A program made the translations under genes and the position numbers. Below are positions 34,206 to 41,944 of a DNA stretch of 64,000 nucleotides, piece by piece. Origin of the DNA: JBBTCX01 sp964494205 (lineage in GTDB: Bacteria; Planctomycetota; Phycisphaerae; UBA1845); the NCBI GenBank assembly GCA_964494205.1, contig CAZBRD010000013.1:1-64000 (forward strand), in the 5' to 3' direction. The notes beneath the pieces were generated by a model. The model was given only the letters and a program-made list of their open reading frames with translations, was not told where the DNA came from and searched no databases. Position 1 is the stretch's first letter, and every line of letters starts with the position of its first letter.

Positions 34206-34324
34206 ACAGCCCGTTGAAAAAGTAGCGTCGCGGCTTGTCCGCGGCGAGGAAGTCGCGTCCCTCGTCACCCACAAGGGGTGACGCTACAGGAATTTTCGAC
34301 GCCCCGCGTTCTTCAACGGGCTGT
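34206..34324. mobile_element. MITE-like hairpin element inside the Ycf46-like operon
   Basis: Thirteen-base perfect inverted ends, acagcccgttgaa (34206-34218) and ttcaacgggctgt (34312-34324). An inner stem gtagcgtc (about 34222-34229) pairs with gacgctac (about 34280-34287). The element fills the gap between the DUF1257 and DUF2997 genes. No coding capacity. Confidence 0.75.
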
Positions 34325-34337
34325 TGAACGGGGAGCC

Positions 34338-34790
34338 TTACAGCCTGACGCGCACTTGGACTGAGCCATCCTGCAGGACTTTTTCGTCGACTAGCGAGTA
34401 GTTTCGCTGCTTCAGTTCCGTCACCAGTTTGTGATAGGCGTATTGTTGGACCACGCGACCGGCGATTTCCTCGCCGATTTTCTTGAGGTCCTTTTCGGAC
34501 TGTTTTTCGCCGGTGACGCAGACGCTGCACGCGCCGCGCTCGTCGCGACCGAATTCGATCGTGATGTCGTCTTTCTGAATGACGATGCTTTCGCCGCGAG
34601 CCATTCCTTCGCTGACGACTTCGCTGTTCTCGATTTCCGTTTCGACCTTGCGCTTGCGAGAGACCTTTTCACCGCCGGTTGAAGCACCCGCGACTGAGTA
34701 GCCCATGCTCGCGGCTGCACCCACGACAGCCGACATCACGGCGGGCCACGCGGCGACTACCAATGGCGTCAGCACCAGACACGCACCCAT
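34338..34790 (-). CDS. DUF1257 (Ycf35-like) family protein
   Basis: A 150-residue protein. The C-terminal half has YHKLVTELKQRNYSLVDEKVLQDGSVQVRVRL, matching the DUF1257/Ycf35 pattern 'Y..v...l...gy.vv.e....dGsi.l.v.r'. The N-terminal 35 residues are hydrophobic and Ala/Val-rich (LVVAAWPAVMSAVVGAAASMG). The middle is charged (VETEIENSEVVSEGMARGES). Its partners are a Ycf46-like AAA protein 21 bases upstream and DUF2997 downstream, the set found in cyanobacteria. The biochemical role is not established. Confidence 0.8.
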   Translation of the reverse strand: MGACLVLTPLVVAAWPAVMSAVVGAAASMGYSVAGASTGGEKVSRKRKVETEIENSEVVSEGMARGESIVIQKDDITIEFGRDERGACSVCVTGEKQSEKDLKKIGEEIAGRVVQQYAYHKLVTELKQRNYSLVDEKVLQDGSVQVRVRL

Positions 34791-34811
34791 GTTTGTACTC
34801 CTGCGATTCGA

Positions 34812-36404
34812 TCAAACTTCCAATTTGCGACGCGTTTGAGCCGCCTTGTCGTCATCACGCCGCGACGCAAAGCGTGCGCGACCTTCTGCCCAAGAGCGCA
34901 ACGCCGAGATTCCTTCGGCCATCGTGCGCGAGAGCGGCACGGTTTCGGTTACAGCCTTGAGCAAATCATCCGTTTCCAAATCCTTGCTAAGATAGAAAAC
35001 GTCATAAAGCGAGCTGATCACCGCTTCTTCGATCTCGGCGCCGCTGAAACCGTCGGTGGCTTCGCCGAGTCTTGAGAGGTCAAAGCCCTTGGGGTCGCGA
35101 GAACGCTTGCGCAAGTGAATTTCGAAAACCTGTTTTCGTTCGCTGAGGTTGGGAAGGTCGACGAAGAAGATTTCATCGAGGCGACCCTTGCGCATCAGCT
35201 CGGGCGGTAGTTGCGAGATGTTGTTGGCGGTGGCCATGACGAATACCGGTTTTTGTTTCTCGCTCAACCAGGTGAGGAAGGTGCTCATGACCCGCGCGGT
35301 GGTTCCGCCATCGGTGTTGGACGAGCCCTGCGAACCGGAAAAGGCTTTGTCGATTTCATCTGCCCAGAGAACTACCGGCGCGATACTTTCTGCCACCGCG
35401 ATCGCTCGGCGAATGTTTTCCTCTGATGAACCGACGAGGCTCGCGAACATTCGCCCCATGTCGAAGCGGAGGAGTGGCATGTTCCACATGCGGCTCACGG
35501 CTTTGGCGCACAGGCTTTTTCCGCAACCCTGCACGCCGACCAGTAACACCCCTTTGGGGGCAGGCAATCCAAACTTTCTGGCTTCCTCGCTGAAGGCCAT
35601 CGAACGCTTGGTCAGCCATTCCTTGAGGTGGTCGAGCCCGCCGATGTCCTGCGTGTCGGTGTTGGACTCGTAGTATTCAAGCAGGCCGCTCTTGCGAATG
35701 ATCTGCTGTTTTTCCGCGAAGACGATTGAAACGTCGTTGCCGCTGAGGCTGCCGTCATTGACGATGGCTTTGGCGAATACGTTTTCTGCTTCCTGAAGTG
35801 TGAGTCCCAACGCCGCTTGCACCAGCTTTTCGCGACCTTTGTCGTCGAGGTCGATCTTCACCTTCGTGTTCGATCCGACGTCATCGCAAATCCGCTTGAG
35901 TAGCACATCAAACTCGCCGGCTGCGGGAAGTGGATAATCCAGGACGGAGACGTCCTTCTCCAGTTCCGGTGCAAGCTCTAGCAGCGGTGCGGTGATGATC
36001 AACGTCTTGTAGCTGTCGCTGAGCGAGATAGGCACTTCGCGCAGTTTGCGAATAACTCCTACGTTGGAGTCGCGGGCGCGCATGAAGGGGTGAAAGTCTT
36101 TGAAGAGATAGATCGCGGGCTCTTTGTGCTCGATGACGGTGTCGAGAGCTTCGACCGGATCGGCCATGTTTTTGGAGCGGGCTGCGTGGGTGGCTGCGCC
36201 GGATTTGGTGAAACCGGTTGTCACTGACCAGCAGATGAGTTCCTTACGACGGCGTTGGGCAATATCACGAAGGTGTCGCTCAACGCGGCCTTCTTCCCAG
36301 GTCACGACGTAGACGATCGGGTAGCGCGCCCGAATCAGAACTTCGAGGTCATTCGATTGGCATCGCCCTTGGCGACTCGCGACAGCGGAGGCATTGTCAC
36401 TCAT
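34812..36404 (-). CDS. Ycf46-like AAA+ ATPase
   Basis: About 530 residues from ATG 36404, which overlaps the stop of the preceding small gene (ATGAGTGA). The N-terminal Ycf46-type domain has LEVLIRARYPIVYVVTWEEG. The AAA module has Walker A GVQGCGKSLCAKAV, Walker B VVLWADEIDKAFSG, sensor region VFVMATANNISQLPPELMRKGRLDEIFFVDLP and C-terminal EATDGFSGAEIEEAVI. Family knowledge: Ycf46 is a chloroplast/cyanobacterial AAA protein with a poorly defined role; non-photosynthetic bacteria also carry it beside DUF1257 and DUF2997. Energy-driven remodelling of an unknown substrate is inferred. Confidence 0.9.
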   Translation of the reverse strand: MSDNASAVASRQGRCQSNDLEVLIRARYPIVYVVTWEEGRVERHLRDIAQRRRKELICWSVTTGFTKSGAATHAARSKNMADPVEALDTVIEHKEPAIYLFKDFHPFMRARDSNVGVIRKLREVPISLSDSYKTLIITAPLLELAPELEKDVSVLDYPLPAAGEFDVLLKRICDDVGSNTKVKIDLDDKGREKLVQAALGLTLQEAENVFAKAIVNDGSLSGNDVSIVFAEKQQIIRKSGLLEYYESNTDTQDIGGLDHLKEWLTKRSMAFSEEARKFGLPAPKGVLLVGVQGCGKSLCAKAVSRMWNMPLLRFDMGRMFASLVGSSEENIRRAIAVAESIAPVVLWADEIDKAFSGSQGSSNTDGGTTARVMSTFLTWLSEKQKPVFVMATANNISQLPPELMRKGRLDEIFFVDLPNLSERKQVFEIHLRKRSRDPKGFDLSRLGEATDGFSGAEIEEAVISSLYDVFYLSKDLETDDLLKAVTETVPLSRTMAEGISALRSWAEGRARFASRRDDDKAAQTRRKLEV

Positions 36405-36585
36405 GCGATGCGTCCCGAACATGCGAGCACGCAACTTGTCGCTTGGCCAACTCTGGATCAAGCGGACACAAGGCGCGCAACACTGCTACGACCTGCGGCG
36501 GCATGTCCTGACAGTAGAGACGGCCATCGACGCCGATTGTTATTACGATCTCCAAGTCAGGAGTTGTAAGGTCAGGTAGCGACAC
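36397..36585 (-). CDS. Small conserved-looking protein between radical SAM and Ycf46-like genes
   Basis: Sixty-two residues from GTG 36585 (GGAG nine bases upstream), overlapping the radical SAM stop by 14 bases and the AAA start by 8 bases. It has LPDLTTPDLEIVITIGVDG, RLYCQDMPPQVVAVLRAL and a charged end. The tight double overlap is the main evidence that it is real and co-translated. A longer frame from an upstream ATG would overlap the radical SAM gene by about 100 bases and is less likely. Family not recognised. Confidence 0.65.
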   Translation of the reverse strand: MSLPDLTTPDLEIVITIGVDGRLYCQDMPPQVVAVLRALCPLDPELAKRQVACSHVRDASHE

Positions 36586-37471
36586 CGATTGGAACTCCAA
36601 ACGCGGGCTCAGGTTCGGTTCTGAGGTTGAGCTGTCGGACGTAGTCCTTCGCTTCGCGGACTTCATCCGCACGATTCAGCCGGCTGATGTTCGGGTCGTT
36701 GTTCGCGCGCCAGCAGGGCACGTAACCGGTGTGCAGTTGAAAGCGAGTGTGGGGCAAGTTGGCTGCGACCCACTCGACGACTGGTTTGAAACAACATTTC
36801 ATGTGACCCGGCATCAGCAGATGTCTGATGATTGTGGGCGTGCGTCCGTCAACGTGGAGCAGGTTTCGCGTTACGACTTCCCAATAATTCGCGACGCCCG
36901 CCAGTTGTTTGGCGCAGTCATCGTTTCCAAACTTGAAGTCCGCGATGTAGAGCGTGATGACGCCGTCGAGCCATTGCAGCACTTGCGGCGTCATGTACAT
37001 GTTTGAGTCCAGCGCGAGCGGCAGCGGCGAGTCGGCTGCAGCGGCTATTTCCAGAATCGTGTGAACGTGAAGGCTCGGTTCGCCACCGAGTAGGTCGATC
37101 GTCTTCACGCCGTCGCGGACGCGACGTGCGAGTTCATCGGCCATTGGTTCCGCGGCGATCTTTTCACCTACGCTTGGTTTGAAGCAGGTCGGGGCTGTGT
37201 TGCAGAATTGGCAGCGGAAGTTGCAACCTGACAAATACACTCGATAGGCGGGCACGAGCTCCACTTCGTCGCCATAGCTGACGTAGCGCTTGAAGGTGAA
37301 GGTCTCGGCTCCCAGTTTGCAGGGAGCGGGTTCACCGGCTGTTCGATCGATGCCGCAGCGCCATTCGCAGAGCGTGCAGTGTTTCAGCGACTTTCGTACT
37401 TCGTTGATCCGCGACAGGAGGACTTCGCGCGGTATTGTTCGGCGGCGTGACTCTGCAACGGGAGTGTTCAC
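36572..37471 (-). CDS. Radical SAM protein (PflX-like)
   Basis: About 299 residues from GTG 37471. An N-terminal cysteine set CTLCEWRCGIDRTAGEPAPC resembles the extra cluster of PflX/AmmeMemo-type proteins. The radical SAM motif is SGCNFRCQFCN (CxxxCxxC), followed by DLLGGEPSLH (GGE motif) and LALDSNMYM. Family knowledge: PflX-like proteins are putative activating or modifying enzymes that use a 5'-deoxyadenosyl radical. The operon with a Ycf46-like ATPase makes a protein or cofactor modification plausible, but this is inferred. The longer frame upstream overlaps the zinc-ribbon gene and carries no family residues. Confidence 0.85.
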   Translation of the reverse strand: MNTPVAESRRRTIPREVLLSRINEVRKSLKHCTLCEWRCGIDRTAGEPAPCKLGAETFTFKRYVSYGDEVELVPAYRVYLSGCNFRCQFCNTAPTCFKPSVGEKIAAEPMADELARRVRDGVKTIDLLGGEPSLHVHTILEIAAAADSPLPLALDSNMYMTPQVLQWLDGVITLYIADFKFGNDDCAKQLAGVANYWEVVTRNLLHVDGRTPTIIRHLLMPGHMKCCFKPVVEWVAANLPHTRFQLHTGYVPCWRANNDPNISRLNRADEVREAKDYVRQLNLRTEPEPAFGVPIGVAT

Positions 37472-37599
37472 ACGTTGGTTTCCGGGTATTGCGCGCGACT
37501 CGATCAGCAAGCTGAGACTCGTAGCCGCGACTTTGGTATGACGCGCGAACAAAGGCTTTGTTAATGGGGGGAAAAACCAAATTAGTGTTATTGGCTTGT

Positions 37600-38247
37600 T
37601 TACGTGGACGTTGGTAGGCCGTTCTGTACTTTTGTTCCGCATTCGGGGCAAATACCGCTTTCGTTGCCGAACAGATTGTAGCCGCATTTCGCGCAGTGAC
37701 CGATCTTACGACGACGCCAGCGGCGAAGGGGGCCGCGGATGAAAGCGAAAATCGGGTAGGCTGCAAAGAGGACAAAAGAAAACGAAAGTGAAACAGTTAG
37801 CGAATTCCATCGCGTAAGTCCAAGTGCATTGGTTCCCCAGAAAACGACACCCATATCCCGTTGTCGATGATAAGGAATGTAGCTCCTTCCACTTGTAAGG
37901 TCATGGTGGTATACATCGTTTGTTCTGGGGCAAGATTCGCTTGGTCGATATCTTGAGCGACATTTGTCGCAGATTGAGGTCGCATCAAGATAGCCCAGCC
38001 ATTTGACAAATGTGCTGGGAAATCCTGGATGGGGGCCTAGCGCGTTCCCTACTTCAGGGTAGCAATAATGAAAGGTCAAGGTTCCGGGACGGAACATGAA
38101 CATCAAACCGCGTGATTCGTGAACGTAGGCGGCCATACTGTGCCGCGTGCCGAGCCGCTGAACTTGTTTTGAATAACTGGCGAGCGAGGCTACACCGCTG
38201 GTTAAAGCGAGGAGCGACAAGAGACATAGGATCGATTTTCTGATCAT
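37600..38247 (-). CDS. Membrane protein with C-terminal zinc ribbon (CGYNLFGN type)
   Basis: A 215-residue protein. A signal-anchor (SILCLLSLLALTSGVASLA) precedes an extracytoplasmic domain with CDKCRSRYRPSESCP, then a TM segment (VSLSFSFVLFAAYPIFAFI), GPLRRWRRRKIG and the ribbon CAKCGYNLFGNESGICPECG. It is coupled by ATGA (38244-38247) to an upstream paralogue and related to the protein at 2817-3563. The shared TM-basic-ribbon ending suggests a common cytoplasmic partner. Function unknown. Confidence 0.78.
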   Translation of the reverse strand: MIRKSILCLLSLLALTSGVASLASYSKQVQRLGTRHSMAAYVHESRGLMFMFRPGTLTFHYCYPEVGNALGPHPGFPSTFVKWLGYLDATSICDKCRSRYRPSESCPRTNDVYHHDLTSGRSYIPYHRQRDMGVVFWGTNALGLTRWNSLTVSLSFSFVLFAAYPIFAFIRGPLRRWRRRKIGHCAKCGYNLFGNESGICPECGTKVQNGLPTST

Positions 38248-38822
38248 CGCTCAAAATCAGACGTTTGCGGCGTCTTAGTCGTCTCAGCGGAATGGATGTT
38301 AATGCCGCATTCGGGACACACGCCCGACACGTTGCCGGTCAAGTTGTAGCCGCAGTTGGTGCAGTTGTTGGGATTGCGACGGCGTCGCCTGCGACGAACG
38401 AGGCTCTTGATCAATCTCAGTGTTGGGTATGCGCCGAATACGGCGACTGGGAGCCAGATTGGAAGTGTTACCGCAGAGAGCGGTGAACCGCTGTTTGAAT
38501 CGTGCCATAGGCCGTACCCGCGATACACCAACCTGTAGTCCTTGGTGTGGAGTAAAGCACTGTCGTCAATGTATCGCGCCACGCAAAGGCCGCTTGGCGT
38601 GACATAAGCGCGCCAAGTGATCAATTCGGATTGCTCGTATCTTGCACCCCACCCACCGTTCGGCAGATTCGCGATGACAAGGCTCGGTATTAAGACCGCT
38701 TGCTTCCCGCGCCCGAGAAAAGGCGCAAACGTCACCGTTAACCACAAGGCAGCGGTCAATGCCGCGAGCGTGGTGAGAATTACAAGCAGCAGCATGCGAA
38801 AGATTCGGAACAATCGCTTCAC
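38244..38822 (-). CDS. Membrane protein with C-terminal zinc ribbon (CGYNLTGN type)
   Basis: A 192-residue protein. TM1 (FRMLLLVILTTLAALTAALWLTVTF), an extracytoplasmic region (VIANLPNGGWGARYEQSE), TM2 (LPIWLPVAVFGAYPTLRL), a basic RRRRRRRN stretch and CTNCGYNLTGNVSGVCPECG. The four-base stop/start overlap with the next gene and the same architecture show a tandem pair. The extracytoplasmic parts differ strongly, so the two may form a heteromer or sense different signals; this is inference. Confidence 0.78.
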   Translation of the reverse strand: MKRLFRIFRMLLLVILTTLAALTAALWLTVTFAPFLGRGKQAVLIPSLVIANLPNGGWGARYEQSELITWRAYVTPSGLCVARYIDDSALLHTKDYRLVYRGYGLWHDSNSGSPLSAVTLPIWLPVAVFGAYPTLRLIKSLVRRRRRRRNPNNCTNCGYNLTGNVSGVCPECGINIHSAETTKTPQTSDFER

Positions 38823-38855
38823 GGTGATATGTTATCACGAGTATTGGGATGCCCC

Positions 38856-39022
38856 CCAATGGTATCTACGCAACTTTGTAGACGATGCGAATCCGCTTTA
38901 ATAGTACAGGCGGAGAGTTCCAAGCATCGCATTCGTCCGCCCATCCGGGCGGAACGTTGAGTAAAACAGCTCGAACCCAGTGACTGAAGTCACTGGCAAC
39001 TACCGTGCGCCCGTCTTGGCGG
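38856..39022. repeat. Second, truncated copy of the 23667 MITE-like element
   Basis: It begins ccaatggtatctacgcaact and runs through ccagtgactgaagtcactgg to cgtgcgcccgtcttggcg. It matches 23667-23831 in direct orientation at roughly 80 percent by eye. The right inverted end is missing, so this copy is probably immobile. Confidence 0.8.
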
Positions 39023-39164
39023 CTGCAAAGACGCCGGCAAAAGCGCAACAATTCGCTTTGATCCCCACCCTCGCCACGGTACGCTAGAGGTATTGCCTGC
39101 CGGCGTAGTGCACGCAAACCACCATGGAATACCCCGGATAGCTCCGAATCCACCGTACGGTTGA

Positions 39165-40925
39165 ATGAGATTTTTTATGGCTGTCCGCTACCTGTCCGTC
39201 TTCTGCGCCTGTGCTGTTTTCATGTTCGTTGCGTCGACGGTTTCGGCTCAACAGTTCGTTCAGGAAACCAGCACGCGCTTTCCCGTTCCGAATCCGGCTG
39301 AATGGACCAATCAGTTGACCATCGGCGATCTCGACAATGATGGCGACCTCGACCTCGTGTTCGCCAACGGCGGGACGTTTTCATCGCCCGGTACGCCCGA
39401 CCCGGTGCGCATTTTTATCAACAATGGCTCGGGGTTTTTCACCGACGAGTCGACGAGTCGGACGGGGGGGCTCACCGGTTTGCATCGCGGCGTCGAGCTC
39501 GGCGACGTGGAGAACGATGGCGACCTCGACATCATTCTGACGCAAGACTTCAACCGAATGCCCAATCTGCTCATCAACAACGGCAGCGGTTTTTTCACCA
39601 ATGAGGCAGCCACGCGTTTGCCTGCCATGACATTGAGTAGCTCCCGTGCTCAATTCGGCGACATCGATAATGACGGTGATTTGGACATCTACATCGATAA
39701 CGGCGGCACGACCAATCGCTTCGGGTGCGGACAAAATCGCGTATACGTCAATAACGGCAGCGGATTTTTCACCGACGAAACATCCACGCGACATCCGCTG
39801 GGGACCACGTGCGAACCCATGGACGCGATCTTTGGCGACATCGACAACGATTTCGACATCGACGTCCGCACAGCTAGCACCGCGACCAACGCCTCGCGTC
39901 TTTATCGCAACAACGGCGCGGGAGTCTTTACGACGGTAGCCGGTGTGCCTGCTGACGGCGGCTGCTATTCCTACGACTTTGGCGACATCGACAACGACGG
40001 CGATCTTGACATGCTGGGCGCGAATGGCGGACCCGGCACCGTTGAAATCCTTCTCGTCAACAACGGAACCGGCACATACACGGATGGCTCGAGTCAGTTG
40101 CTTTCAAACCCAAATATAGATGACAACGACAGCAAGTTTTTCGATTATGACAACGACGGCGACATGGACCTGCTCATCGCAGCCTTGGGGGGAACGACCG
40201 AGCGCATTCTGAACAACAACGGCAGCGGAGTTTTCAGCCTGGCCTCGGGCGTGATCTCGCTCCAAACCGATTCGTCGCTTGATATCGAGGTGGCTGATCT
40301 GAACGGAGATGGGAAACTCGATATCGTCACCGCTCAGGGCGAATCCGGAAATTTTCAAAACCGAATCTACATCAACAACGGCCCGGCTGACACCCAGCCG
40401 CCAATCATCGTGTCGACGGAGCAGCTTTCGGACACGGGCGATACGGCGGGCCCCTATGTCGTTCGCGCACTCATTCTGGACGACATGACCTCGGACCGGA
40501 ATTTCTTCCATCATTGGATCAATTTGAACTACTCGGTGAACGCGGGGGCGGCACAACAAGTGGCCATGCGTTACAGCGGCGGACAGGTTTACCGAGGCGC
40601 CATCCCAGGCCAGCCTTTCGGTTCCACCGTTGGGTACTGGGTCACTGCGACGGACTTCAACAACAACGTGGGAACCGGCGCGGTGCTGGAGTTCAGCGTG
40701 CAGGCCGATTGTAGTGGCGTGAACGATTGCTCCACTCACGGCACGTGCGTGGCAACCGATACCTGTTCCTGCGATTCCGGCTGGATCGGTCCGGACTGTT
40801 CGATGGCCGCTCCCGTGCCGGCGGTTTCGACCTGGGGAATGCTGATCATTGGTTTGCTGATGACCACCGCTTACACCTTGGCAAGTCGCCATAGACCATG
40901 TGGAAGCGGGAATAGCGCGGCGTAG
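39165..40925 (+). CDS. Secreted FG-GAP/EGF protein with IPTL-CTERM-like tail
   Basis: A 586-residue protein. The signal peptide (YLSVFCACAVFMFVASTVSA) is cleaved near SA-QQ. Seven FG-GAP/VCBS calcium-binding units follow (for example GDLDNDGDLDLVFANGG and GDIDNDGDLDIYIDNGG). An EGF-like module is at the C-terminal side (CSTHGTCVATDTCSCDSGWI). The tail VPAVSTWGMLIIGLLMTT with a TM segment and basic residues fits the IPTL-CTERM/PEP-CTERM-like sorting class. It is predicted surface-anchored or sorted by an archaeosortase-like enzyme not present here. It begins at 39165 or at Met5 (39177). Confidence 0.85.
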   Translation: MRFFMAVRYLSVFCACAVFMFVASTVSAQQFVQETSTRFPVPNPAEWTNQLTIGDLDNDGDLDLVFANGGTFSSPGTPDPVRIFINNGSGFFTDESTSRTGGLTGLHRGVELGDVENDGDLDIILTQDFNRMPNLLINNGSGFFTNEAATRLPAMTLSSSRAQFGDIDNDGDLDIYIDNGGTTNRFGCGQNRVYVNNGSGFFTDETSTRHPLGTTCEPMDAIFGDIDNDFDIDVRTASTATNASRLYRNNGAGVFTTVAGVPADGGCYSYDFGDIDNDGDLDMLGANGGPGTVEILLVNNGTGTYTDGSSQLLSNPNIDDNDSKFFDYDNDGDMDLLIAALGGTTERILNNNGSGVFSLASGVISLQTDSSLDIEVADLNGDGKLDIVTAQGESGNFQNRIYINNGPADTQPPIIVSTEQLSDTGDTAGPYVVRALILDDMTSDRNFFHHWINLNYSVNAGAAQQVAMRYSGGQVYRGAIPGQPFGSTVGYWVTATDFNNNVGTGAVLEFSVQADCSGVNDCSTHGTCVATDTCSCDSGWIGPDCSMAAPVPAVSTWGMLIIGLLMTTAYTLASRHRPCGSGNSAA

Positions 40926-41153
40926 CAAATCGGTTGTTCGAATCGTTTCATTCACTTCGCAACTGGCGGCAAATCGGGACGCAGGGCAAGCAACAGCAGT
41001 CAGGGCGTTTTTCACAGCTTCGTAGAGCGGCTGGGTGCGAAAGCGAAACGATGTGTCATGCTGTGGCAGTCAGTTCGTAGGCGGCGATGAATGCGACATT
41101 TTGATACGCATCCCACCAATTAACAGCGCAGGGATCGGTCGCGCGTACCCTTC
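40926..41153. other. Gap before the third intact-repeat copy
   Basis: About 230 bases after the secreted protein gene with no gene or hairpin of note. Confidence 0.4.
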
Positions 41154-41242
41154 GATCGCCCCGCTGGGGCTTTGCAAATTTCTTGGGCCATTTCCCCACG
41201 GCTTCCGCCGTGGGCTGACCGCGTGTCGCCGCTGCCGCGGCT
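41154..41242. repeat. GCCCCG..GCCGTGGGCTGACCGCG repeat, third copy
   Basis: Intact palindrome cccacggcttccgccgtggg ctgaccgcg, then cgccgctgccgcggct. The spacer between the two palindromic parts (tttgcaaatttcttgggcca) differs from the other copies. It lies about 120 bases left of the tRNA fragment. Confidence 0.82.
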
Positions 41243-41365
41243 CGGAACGACTGATTGCGGTGGAAATACGTGGCGAGAATGACATTGTGCGCATCCGAGC
41301 AAGCGCCAATAAATAATGGGAAGCGTATGAGTCATCAGGAATAGTGCTGCGTCATCTTGCGAAAC

Positions 41366-41412
41366 TGCGCCGGGCAGGATTCGAACCTGCGACCGTCGGA
41401 TTAGAAATCCGA
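41366..41412 (-). pseudogene. 3' half of tRNA-Arg(UCU): putative attachment-site remnant
   Basis: On the minus strand, TCGGA-TTTCTAA-TCCGA is an anticodon arm with anticodon TCT (Arg). It is followed by a T-arm GCAGG-TTCGAAT-CCTGC, the acceptor strand CCGGCGC and discriminator A. The D-arm and the 5' acceptor strand (GCGCCGG) are missing from the preceding sequence. Isolated 3' halves of tRNA genes are characteristic of the distal end of elements inserted by tyrosine recombinases. In that model, sequence to the right of 41412 belongs to the element and the intact tRNA lies beyond it, outside the window. Confidence 0.75.
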
Positions 41413-41636
41413 TGACCGATTTCGTAACCGACGAAAACGGCGATACTTGCGAAGCACAAAGTACAGACGTTAGCGCAAGCGATAGCAGTCATAGCCAAAC
41501 TTCGCTGGATGCCAGGCTTTTCGCGGGCATTTCTGATCAGCGATTGGCCGAGTTAATGGGCTCATGGTTCGAGCTACCCGAAGCCATTCGCGCCGGCATT
41601 CACGCAATGGTTTGCGCGACGCTTAGTTCACGGTGA
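41412..41636 (+). CDS. Small protein encoded at the attachment-site remnant
   Basis: A 74-residue protein; its ATG falls on the edge of the tRNA fragment. It has a Ser/Asp-rich N-terminal part and a helical C-terminal part ISDQRLAELMGSWFELPEA, IRAGIHAMVCA. The 'W..LPE.IRAGI.AMV.A' ending resembles small proteins near integrases in planctomycete mobile elements (from memory, not checked). No ribosome-binding site is evident. It may be an accessory gene of the inserted element. Confidence 0.5.
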   Translation: MTDFVTDENGDTCEAQSTDVSASDSSHSQTSLDARLFAGISDQRLAELMGSWFELPEAIRAGIHAMVCATLSSR

Positions 41637-41944
41637 AATATCCGTTCACTTGCGAGTTGAATGGACAGGCCATGCTCGGGCCAACGAATTACGCAAGCCT
41701 TCTACAATGTCTACGTCAACGAAACCTCGGCTAGCGATAGCGCCAGTGGGGGTATCGTAGACGAGGGTAAATGGATTTGTTGTTCCACACTTCTTGCTAT
41801 TCGGATCGGGTTTGCCTCTTGGGCATGTCTTGCTTAACCAATGAATGCTCACAACCGAATTAGTCCATATCGGTTTCATTGAATGTTGTTTGAAAACCGC
41901 CGTCGCCGAGTGGATGATCTAAGAGGGACGCACTTTCGCGCGCC
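41637..41944. other. Gap, possible degraded gene
   Basis: About 300 bases. A 77-codon frame on the minus strand (41646-41879) has no family features or ribosome-binding site. Nothing else is supported. Confidence 0.35.

Noticed and set aside
41366..41412. Intact tRNA-Arg gene
   Set aside because: D-arm and 5' acceptor strand are missing, so it cannot form a cloverleaf; treated as a 3' remnant.
41646..41879. 77-residue minus-strand frame
   Set aside because: No ribosome-binding site, motif or supporting context.
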